From contig DCYM01000080.1 of the NCBI GenBank assembly GCA_002331465.1, forward strand, positions 1-5,144: a stretch of 5,144 bases of DNA, given 5' to 3'. Position 1 is the first letter of the stretch. Each line of letters begins with the position of its first letter. Source of the stretch: Candidatus Neomicrothrix sp. UBA2110. Its GTDB lineage: Bacteria; Actinomycetota; Acidimicrobiia; Acidimicrobiales; Poriferisodalaceae. A model generated the notes under the pieces. It saw nothing but the letters and a program-made list of their open reading frames with translations. It had not been told where the DNA came from and made no database searches. Positions 1 through 5,144 of the stretch are shown here, piece by piece. A program made the translations under genes and the position numbers.

Positions 1-57
1 CAGGGTATTGCACGCGTCGCCTTGACGCCCGCGACCCGAGTAATACTCGACATCTAA
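1..57 (+). CDS. 3' end of an unidentified upstream gene (partial)
   Basis: Frame 1 is open from the window edge to a TAA at 55-57 and encodes 18 residues, QGIARVALTPATRVILDI. The mix of beta-prone hydrophobic residues and the stop placed 21 bp before the leuS start look like the natural C-terminus of a gene in the same direction. Frame 2 meets a stop early. Frame 3 is also open, but it runs into leuS in the wrong frame. I do not recognise the family and 18 residues are too few to assign one. If real, the gene could be cotranscribed with leuS. It could also be a chance open frame. Confidence 0.4.
   Translation, partial: QGIARVALTPATRVILDI
37..49. repeat. Perfect 13-bp inverted repeat upstream of leuS
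   Basis: The sequence CGAGTA-A-TACTCG is a perfect palindrome with 6-bp arms around a single central A. It ends 29 bp before the leuS start codon and lies inside the last codons of the putative upstream gene. With a one-base centre it is more like a dimeric protein operator than an RNA hairpin, and no T-tract follows, so it is not a terminator. A TTGACG at 22-27 could be a -35 element, with the right arm (44-49) near the -10 position at a 16-bp spacer. That hexamer is a poor -10, so the promoter reading is weak. Confidence 0.35.
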
Positions 58-66
58 CTGCGCTAC

Positions 67-71
67 TGAGG
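67..71 (+). promoter_or_regulatory. Ribosome binding site of leuS
   Basis: TGAGG, complementary to the 16S rRNA tail, ends 7 nt before the GTG at 79. This is the best-spaced Shine-Dalgarno element here and supports GTG 79 over the next in-frame GTG at 97. Confidence 0.6.
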
Positions 72-78
72 TCATCTC

Positions 79-2928
79 GTGGCATCCTTGAGCCCCGTGA
101 ACGAGTCGTCTCTAAGTCCCGGTAGTGAAGCAGAGGATTCCTCGCCCGCGTTTCGATACGACGCTTCGTTAGCTGATCAGATTGAAGTTGAATGGCAGCG
201 CAGATGGCTGGACGAGGGAACGTATCAAGCGGCTAACCCATCAGGACCGCTCTCCGGCCTAGAAGCTGACGCCCGCCCGAAGCTGTTTGTGATGGATATG
301 TTTCCGTACCCGTCCGGTTCAGGGCTGCACGTCGGTCATCCGCTCGGTTACATCGGCACGGATGTTTTTGCGCGCTACAAGAGAATGGTTGGCTACAACG
401 TCCTACATACGATGGGATATGACGCTTTTGGGTTGCCAGCAGAAGAGCATGCACGCCAGACAGGGGAGCATCCCCGGTCTAATACCGAGAACAACATTGC
501 CAACATGCAACGTCAGCTTGACCGCCTGGGGTTGGGTCACGATAAGAGGCGATCAATTGCGACAACAGATGTTTCCTACTACCGCTGGACGCAATGGATC
601 TTCCTTCAAATCTTCCAGAGTTGGTACGACACCGAGGTCGACCGTGCTCGCCCTATATCGGAACTAGAGGATTTACTTTTATCGGGTGCTCGTGCCACCT
701 CAGATGGCCGGCCATGGGCGGAAATGGGTGAAACAGAGAAACGACGGGAGTTAGACCACTGGCGTCTTGCATATCTTGGCGACGCGCCTGTGAACTGGTG
801 TCCTGCTCTTGGAACGGTTTTAGCTAACGAGGAAGTGACATCGGAAGGACGCAGCGAACGCGGTAACCACCCTGTGTTTCGTCGACCGATGAGGCAATGG
901 ATGATGCGAATTACCGCATATGCCGATCGATTACTTGAGGATCTGGAACGTCTCGATTGGACCGATTCCATTAAGACGATGCAAAGAAATTGGATCGGGC
1001 GCTCCGAGGGGGCGCAAATTGGTTTTGAAACATCGTCGGGATCAAAGATCGAAGTCTTTACCACTCGGCCAGATACGTTGTTCGGGACTACAGCGATGGT
1101 GTTGGCCCCAGAACATCCTTTGGTGGATGCCCTTACGGCGACAACTTGGCCTGAAGATACGCCACGTCTCTGGAGAGGGAACGCTGAAACACCCGGCGAA
1201 GCCGTAGAGAATTACCGTCGAAAAGTATCTGAGTTGACGGATTTGGAGCGGCAAGAAAACCAGGAGAAAACTGGTGTCTACATTGGCGCACACTGCGCTG
1301 TCCCAGTTAACGGGCACCGGGTCCCAATATTTATTGCTGATTACGTGTTAATGGGATACGGGACGGGTGCAGTGATGAGTGTGCCCGGCGAAGATCAGAG
1401 AGACTGGGAATTCGCAAAAGCGTTCGAAATAGAAATCATCCGAACTGTTGAACCCCCGTCGACTTTTGAAGGGGACGCGTATGTCGGTGATGGCGCTGCT
1501 ATTAACAGTGGTTTCTTAAATGGCCTGAATATTGATGATGCGAAACGAGCGATCATTGACTGGTTGGAACGCGAGGGGCACGGATCAAGAACAGTCACCT
1601 ATAAGTTACGTGATTGGCTTTTTTCTCGACAACGTTATTGGGGTGAACCTTTCCCAATCATTTACGACGACACTGGGCTTGCGTTAGCTGTTCCTGAGAA
1701 CCAACTGCCTGTCGAACTCCCGGAACTAATCGACTGGGCTCCACGAGCATTAGATGAGGAGTCGGATCCGGAACCGCCGCTCGGCCGGGCTACTGATTGG
1801 GCGGTAGCGACTTACGACCTCGGCGACGGAGAACTCCCCTATAAACGCGAACTCAATACGATGCCGCAGTGGGCTGGTTCCTGCTGGTACTACCTGAGAT
1901 ATTTGGACCCGAGTAACGAAGAACGGTTCGTTGACCCGATGGTTGAGAGATATTGGATGACTGATTCCGACGGGGGAGTTGGTGGAGTTGACCTGTACGT
2001 GGGCGGAGTGGAACACGCTGTGCTTCATCTCCTATACGCCCGATTCTGGCACAAGGTTCTTTTCGACCTAGGGCACGTGTCGGGTCCAGAACCTTTTCAA
2101 CGGCTTTACAACCAGGGTTATATCCAAGCGGCCGCCTATCAAGACCAAAGAGGTATCTACGTCGACGCGGAAGACGTCGTTGAATCAGGGGGCGAGTACT
2201 TTTACCAAGAATCTCCGGTGAAGCGAACTTTTGGCAAGATGGGTAAGTCGCTGAAGAACTCAGTCACACCGGATGACATGTACTCAGCCTATGGTGCCGA
2301 CACACTGCGTCTCTATGAGATGTTCATGGGTCCGCTTGACCAAGATCGCCCATGGGAAACCAAGTCGGTCATCGGCTCGCACAGGCTTCTTCAGCGTGTG
2401 TGGCGAAACCTCATTGATGAAAGTACCGGCGCCGTAACAGTTGTTGATACCGCTCCTTCGGACTCCCTCAAAAGAATGTTGCATCGAACTATTGCGGCGG
2501 TCGGGGAAGCTATGGAGGGTCTTCGGTTTAATTCGGCCATTGCGCGTATAACCGAGTTGAATAACGAGTTGAGTCGACGTGCTGAGCCTGTGTCGCTCGA
2601 AGTTGCCCAAGCCCTTGTTCTAATGCTCGGACCGTTGGTGCCCCACATAGCGGAAGAACTCTGGAAGCGTTTAGGGAACTCGAATTCGATAGTCCACGAA
2701 CAATTTCCTGCGGCGCAGCCTGATTTTTTGGTTGACGAATCGGTCGAGCTTCCGGTTCAGGTCAATGGCAAGGTGCGCAGTCGAATAGTTGTGGAGAGCG
2801 GCCTTGAGGAGGAAGCTTTACGAGGAGCAGCTCTGGCCGATCCGCGAATAGAAGAGCTACTTCGGGGCAAAGAAATCCGCAAAGTCATAGTGATTCGAGA
2901 CAGGCTTGTGAACATAGTTGCTAGCTAA
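79..2928 (+). CDS. leuS: Leucyl-tRNA synthetase (LeuRS), class Ia
   Basis: This cytoplasmic enzyme charges tRNA-Leu with leucine using ATP and hydrolyses mischarged tRNA. Visible signatures are HVGH (residues 84-87, the HIGH motif) and NWCP with C241. The CP1 editing domain spans roughly 310-505, with TTRPDT at 328-333 and DQRD at 439-442. After it come KLRDW (509-513), the WAGSCWYY region (598-605), a leucine-specific insertion at about 684-718, and KMGKS (720-724, the KMSKS loop). A helical anticodon-binding domain starts near 770 and a C-terminal VQVNGKVR (893-900) domain closes the protein. At 949 aa it is longer than E. coli LeuRS (860 aa) but near the actinobacterial size. The extra length is an insertion at about 186-228 and a Ser/Glu-rich N-terminus of about 25 residues. 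The zinc-knuckle cysteines are absent after C241, as in actinobacterial relatives. The start is GTG with a TGAGG site 7 nt upstream. The frame is intact throughout. Confidence 0.98.
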   Translation: MASLSPVNESSLSPGSEAEDSSPAFRYDASLADQIEVEWQRRWLDEGTYQAANPSGPLSGLEADARPKLFVMDMFPYPSGSGLHVGHPLGYIGTDVFARYKRMVGYNVLHTMGYDAFGLPAEEHARQTGEHPRSNTENNIANMQRQLDRLGLGHDKRRSIATTDVSYYRWTQWIFLQIFQSWYDTEVDRARPISELEDLLLSGARATSDGRPWAEMGETEKRRELDHWRLAYLGDAPVNWCPALGTVLANEEVTSEGRSERGNHPVFRRPMRQWMMRITAYADRLLEDLERLDWTDSIKTMQRNWIGRSEGAQIGFETSSGSKIEVFTTRPDTLFGTTAMVLAPEHPLVDALTATTWPEDTPRLWRGNAETPGEAVENYRRKVSELTDLERQENQEKTGVYIGAHCAVPVNGHRVPIFIADYVLMGYGTGAVMSVPGEDQRDWEFAKAFEIEIIRTVEPPSTFEGDAYVGDGAAINSGFLNGLNIDDAKRAIIDWLEREGHGSRTVTYKLRDWLFSRQRYWGEPFPIIYDDTGLALAVPENQLPVELPELIDWAPRALDEESDPEPPLGRATDWAVATYDLGDGELPYKRELNTMPQWAGSCWYYLRYLDPSNEERFVDPMVERYWMTDSDGGVGGVDLYVGGVEHAVLHLLYARFWHKVLFDLGHVSGPEPFQRLYNQGYIQAAAYQDQRGIYVDAEDVVESGGEYFYQESPVKRTFGKMGKSLKNSVTPDDMYSAYGADTLRLYEMFMGPLDQDRPWETKSVIGSHRLLQRVWRNLIDESTGAVTVVDTAPSDSLKRMLHRTIAAVGEAMEGLRFNSAIARITELNNELSRRAEPVSLEVAQALVLMLGPLVPHIAEELWKRLGNSNSIVHEQFPAAQPDFLVDESVELPVQVNGKVRSRIVVESGLEEEALRGAALADPRIEELLRGKEIRKVIVIRDRLVNIVAS
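2921..2928. other. 8-bp tail-to-tail overlap of leuS and thrB
   Basis: The leuS stop TAA (2926-2928) lies inside the thrB reading frame, and the thrB stop TAG (complement of 2921-2923) lies within the last sense codons of leuS. No GC-rich hairpin with a T-tract is visible on either strand nearby. The two transcripts must therefore overlap at their 3' ends, and termination is either Rho-dependent or lies inside the opposite gene. Confidence 0.85.
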
Positions 2929-3727
2929 CTGAGATTCCGTAAGGGGCGACCTCCAGAATTTTGCTGTGCCCGGACTTAGGAAAGGACATTGATACCGCCT
3001 GGGTGAGATCGCGCTCTACGAATGCAGCGACGCTGGGACCTGAGCCGCTCAACCAAGCTGCGGCTGCGCCGTGCTCGAGCGCAGAAGTGATGGCTTTCGC
3101 TGATTCCGGCGCGTCAGCGAGTCGTGTTGGTTGATGCAAATCGTCGCGGCAGGCAGCGCGCATAGCATCGAAATCACCGGTAGCGATCGCAGCAACTAGC
3201 ACGGAACTTCTTCCAACGGCATTCACGGCCGCATCGAACGAGATAGACGAGGGCAGACGATTTCTAGAGACGTTGGTTGAAGTTTTGCTGTCTGGAACCC
3301 AGATCACAATGCTTAGATCGGCGGGACAATGAAGGCGCACGACTGAGCGGTTGTTTGTGGCAGTGATACTGCCGTAGATCGACGCTGCAACATTGTCGTA
3401 GTGGCCCTCGAGGGTCCCGGCTTCGATCAACAACTTTGGGTATTGAATAGCGCCGGACTGTTGGAGAGAAGCTGCGGCGAGTCCGGCTACCCGAGCTGCT
3501 CCAGAAAACCCGAGGCCTTTTCCGGGTGGGATTTGGGTTTCTGCAAAAAGCGGCCCTAAACCCCCAGCATCCCTAAACGCAGTCGTGGCCGGATGGCGGT
3601 GATCGAGCTCGGTTGCGGGTTTCTGAGGCTCCCCTATGTCCAGATGAAACGGGAGATCGATAGCCACTCCGAGGCAGTCGAAGCCCGGCCCAATATTCGC
3701 CGAGGAAGCAGGAACAGTCACGCGCAC
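2921..3727 (-). CDS. thrB: Homoserine kinase (GHMP kinase family)
   Basis: This enzyme phosphorylates L-homoserine with ATP to O-phosphohomoserine, the substrate of threonine synthase, in the cytoplasm. The N-terminal motif VPASSANIGPGFDCLG (5-20) is diagnostic of the family. The GHMP phosphate loop is PPGKGLGFSGAA (67-78). EGHYDNVAAS (107-116), DDLHQPTR (195-202) and the C-terminal glycine motif LSGSGPSVAAF (226-236) follow in the expected order. At 268 aa it is shorter than usual (about 300-316 aa), with a compressed segment between motif 1 and the phosphate loop. The loop reads GLGFSGAA where GLGSSAA is common. The start is GTG at 3727; an in-frame TGA lies directly upstream (3730-3728), so no longer form is possible. 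No Shine-Dalgarno is visible, suggesting a leaderless message. Its last 8 bp overlap the end of convergent leuS. No thrC or hom gene is in view. Confidence 0.93.
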   Translation of the reverse strand: MRVTVPASSANIGPGFDCLGVAIDLPFHLDIGEPQKPATELDHRHPATTAFRDAGGLGPLFAETQIPPGKGLGFSGAARVAGLAAASLQQSGAIQYPKLLIEAGTLEGHYDNVAASIYGSITATNNRSVVRLHCPADLSIVIWVPDSKTSTNVSRNRLPSSISFDAAVNAVGRSSVLVAAIATGDFDAMRAACRDDLHQPTRLADAPESAKAITSALEHGAAAAWLSGSGPSVAAFVERDLTQAVSMSFPKSGHSKILEVAPYGISVS

Positions 3728-3770
3728 TCAACGCAGCGTACAGTCGTGCCGTTGGCTGCGGACGCGGCCA

Positions 3771-3776
3771 GGGGAG
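3771..3776 (+). promoter_or_regulatory. Probable ribosome binding site of the ThDP-enzyme gene
   Basis: GGGGAG ends 10 nt before GTG 3787. It is only 1 nt from the alternative GTG at 3778, too close to serve it, so it favours 3787. A competing strong GGAGG (3796-3800) lies 4 nt before an in-frame TTG at 3805. Confidence 0.4.
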
Positions 3777-3777
3777 T

Positions 3778-3785
3778 GTGATCAC
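3778..3785. repeat. GTGATCAC palindrome beside the start of the ThDP-enzyme gene
   Basis: This is a perfect 8-bp palindrome immediately before the chosen start codon. It is flanked so that TGTGA occurs twice in the same direction (3777-3781 and 3786-3790). It could be a small operator overlapping translation initiation, but 8-bp palindromes are common by chance. Confidence 0.2.
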
Positions 3786-3786
3786 T

Positions 3787-5144
3787 GTGACGCATGGAGG
3801 AAAGTTGGCGGCGAAGGCCCTGAAAGCCGCCGGAGTGGATTGTGTGTTCACTCTTTCGGGTGGCCATGTGATGGCGATATACGACGGCTGCCTGGACGAG
3901 AACATCGAAGTTGTTGATGTGCGTCACGAACAAGCCGCTGTCCATGCCGCCGATGCATGGGCTCGACTACATCCGGGAAAGGTAGGCGTTGCCATCTTGA
4001 CCGCGGGACCCGGTGTGACTGACGGAGCAACAGGTGTCGCAAACGCCTGGCGAGCCAACTCGCCGATCCTTGTGATAGGTGGGCAAGGCCCATTTCGACA
4101 TACGCGCAGAGGTTCATTACAAGAAATGGATCATGTTTCATTTATGAAGCCGATCTCGAAATGGGCTGATGCGTGTTACCAAACTTCGCGCATTGCTGAA
4201 TACATCGAATCCGGCATACGTTCAGCGCTGAGCGGTGTTCCAGGACCAGCATTCTTGGAAATTCCCATGGATGTTCTCGGGGGCAAGGTCGATCTCGCGG
4301 AAATCACCGTTCCTGAGTTCAGAGATTACCGAGTTGCCTCTGTCGCACCCGCAGGACTCATCTCAGCAGCGATCGACCTCGTCGCTCAGGCTGAACGACC
4401 GATGGTGATGGCGGGAACTTCGCTTAAGTGGAGTGAAGGTGGTGACCAACTTGCCGAGTTCCTTGACATTACTGGGATTCCTTGTTTCGTTAACGGAATG
4501 GCACGAGGCGAAATTTCGTGGGACCACCCATCGTTCTTGTCTCTAACCAGAAAAGAAGCCCTTGAGAAAGCGGATCTGGTGATCCTCGCTGGCACTCCTC
4601 TGGACTTTCGCATGAAATTTGGGCGTTCCATTCCCGCTTCAGCATCCATCGTGCAAATGGATATGGAAGAAACGTTGATCGGTAACAACCGTGCCGTCGA
4701 TATAGGTCTCACCGGTAATCTCGGCTTGAACTTCGAATCGATGTGCCTTGATGTAAAAGAACGCGACGTCACTATTGATGTCTTTTCGTATCGCGATCAG
4801 TTGCGCGAAAGAGAAGAAGAACTTGACGCCGAGCGGCGCTCTCGAATGGACAGTGAAGAGGTGCCGATTGATCCCCTTCGTTTGTGCAAAGAAATCGCAA
4901 ATGCGGTCACAGATGACATGATTGTGATTGGCGATGGGGGAGATATCGTCGCGCAGGCGTCAAAGGTCATCAACGTTCCGCGAGAAGGAGCGTGGATGGA
5001 TCCTGGCCCTCTGGGGACTCTTGGAGTCGGCATGCCCTTTGCGTTAGCGGCTCAGAAGGCGCACCCAGATAAGCGTGTGCTCATTGTGTATGGGGATGGA
5101 TCCTTTGGGCTTAACGGATTCGAATACGACACTGCGGTGCGTTT
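3787..5144 (+). CDS. ThDP-dependent enzyme, ILVBL/HACL2 or acetolactate synthase-like (3' truncated by window)
   Basis: About 452 codons are visible before the window ends, where the family runs to about 550. The frame is open throughout. The N-terminal pyrimidine-binding domain (about 2-165) carries the catalytic glutamate E48 in RHEQAA and the TAGPGVTDG turn (72-80). RGSLQEMDH and VPGPAFLEIPMDVL follow. A central domain (about 187-320) includes the AGTPLDF strand end (268-274). The C-terminal PP domain begins near 355 with MDPGPLGTLGVG (404-415) and GDGSFG (436-441), the first half of the ThDP/Mg2+ motif; the downstream Asn lies beyond the window. RGSLQ, GPLGTLGVG and the E48 region look closer to ILVBL/2-hydroxyacyl-CoA lyase-type proteins than to IlvB, so an acetolactate synthase role is doubtful. 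The substrate is unknown. The start is GTG 3787, chosen from GGGGAG 10 nt upstream; GTG 3778 and TTG 3805 are alternatives. Confidence 0.85.
   Translation, partial: MTHGGKLAAKALKAAGVDCVFTLSGGHVMAIYDGCLDENIEVVDVRHEQAAVHAADAWARLHPGKVGVAILTAGPGVTDGATGVANAWRANSPILVIGGQGPFRHTRRGSLQEMDHVSFMKPISKWADACYQTSRIAEYIESGIRSALSGVPGPAFLEIPMDVLGGKVDLAEITVPEFRDYRVASVAPAGLISAAIDLVAQAERPMVMAGTSLKWSEGGDQLAEFLDITGIPCFVNGMARGEISWDHPSFLSLTRKEALEKADLVILAGTPLDFRMKFGRSIPASASIVQMDMEETLIGNNRAVDIGLTGNLGLNFESMCLDVKERDVTIDVFSYRDQLREREEELDAERRSRMDSEEVPIDPLRLCKEIANAVTDDMIVIGDGGDIVAQASKVINVPREGAWMDPGPLGTLGVGMPFALAAQKAHPDKRVLIVYGDGSFGLNGFEYDTAVR

Larger units (their letters stand above)
3728..3786. promoter_or_regulatory. Divergent intergenic promoter region, thrB / ThDP-enzyme gene
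   Basis: These 59 bp separate two divergent start codons and must hold both promoters unless one is inside the opposite gene. On the minus strand TACGCT (3740-3735) lies 7 nt before the thrB GTG, which is the spacing of a -10 element on a leaderless actinobacterial message. On the plus strand TACAGT (3739-3744) is a -10-like hexamer sharing the central TA. Neither has a convincing TTGACA-like -35. The hexamers are read by eye and are not experimental promoters. Confidence 0.35.

Noticed and set aside
1..78. T-box or other amino-acid-responsive leader for leuS
   Set aside because: The upstream space is short, no conserved T-box sequence or terminator/antiterminator pair is present, and frame 1 appears to be coding up to base 57.
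606..1064. Minus-strand open frame of 152 codons inside leuS
   Set aside because: It lies wholly antisense to a strongly conserved leuS segment, is rich in Arg/Ser as shadow frames are, and shows no domain or ribosome binding site.
2284..2648. Two overlapping minus-strand open frames (108 and 85 codons) in the leuS 3' half
   Set aside because: They overlap each other in different frames and are antisense to the LeuRS KMGKS to anticodon-binding region; composition is shadow-like.
2929..2990. Intrinsic terminator after leuS
   Set aside because: Only a 4-bp GGGC/GCCC pairing with a long loop could be found, and no T-tract follows.
3183..3190. GCGATCGC octamer resembling the cyanobacterial HIP1 repeat
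   Set aside because: It was noticed only once in the window, within thrB coding sequence, and the gene content is actinobacterial in type.
3777..3790. CRP/FNR-type operator from TGTGATCACTGTGA
   Set aside because: The half sites lack the usual central spacer: TGTGA abuts TCACT and the second TGTGA is a direct, not inverted, copy. It is kept only as a small palindrome.
3573..3945. Minus-strand open frames (110 and 75 codons) and a plus-strand frame (62 codons) across the thrB start and intergenic region
   Set aside because: All conflict with the clear ThrB N-terminal motif or the ThDP-enzyme N-terminus and have no recognisable features of their own.
3848..5033. Minus-strand open frames of 97, 128 and 78 codons opposite the ThDP enzyme
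   Set aside because: They are antisense to conserved ThDP-family motifs and read as low-information Arg/Ser-rich shadows.

Overview
The window holds three protein-coding genes in full or in part, plus the probable tail of a fourth. It looks like chromosomal housekeeping DNA from an actinobacterium of moderate G+C, about half by eye. The lineage rests mainly on the LeuRS. Its core is actinobacterial in type, with a long insertion between the first half of the Rossmann core and the NWCP region, no cysteine zinc knuckle, and a KMGKS version of the KMSKS loop. The moderate G+C would suit lineages such as marine Acidimicrobiia better than high-G+C Mycobacterium or Streptomyces, but that placement is an inference.

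Layout. Bases 1-57 read as the last 18 codons of an unidentified upstream gene on the + strand. They end 21 bp before leuS and carry a perfect 13-bp inverted repeat. Bases 79-2928 (+) are a complete leuS (leucyl-tRNA synthetase, 949 aa). Bases 2921-3727 (-) are a complete, rather short thrB (homoserine kinase, 268 aa). leuS and thrB converge and their ends overlap by 8 bp, with no visible terminator hairpin. A compact divergent intergenic region (3728-3786) follows, with overlapping -10-like hexamers for the two directions. From about 3787 to the window edge (+) runs a thiamine-diphosphate-dependent enzyme, cut off after about 452 codons. It most resembles the ILVBL/HACL2-type 2-hydroxyacyl-CoA lyase or acetolactate-synthase-like family.

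Function. leuS supplies Leu-tRNA for translation. thrB commits homoserine to threonine. The third gene belongs to the ThDP lyase/decarboxylase superfamily, and its substrate cannot be fixed from the sequence. The genes are in convergent or divergent orientation, so they do not form one operon and their proximity is weak evidence of a shared function. I found no RNA gene, mobile element, CRISPR array, toxin-antitoxin pair or defence system, and nothing that looks like a previously undescribed system. The points worth checking are modest: the compact ThrB with a variant phosphate loop, its apparently leaderless GTG start, the shared divergent promoter region, and the likely over-annotation of the ThDP enzyme as acetolactate synthase.
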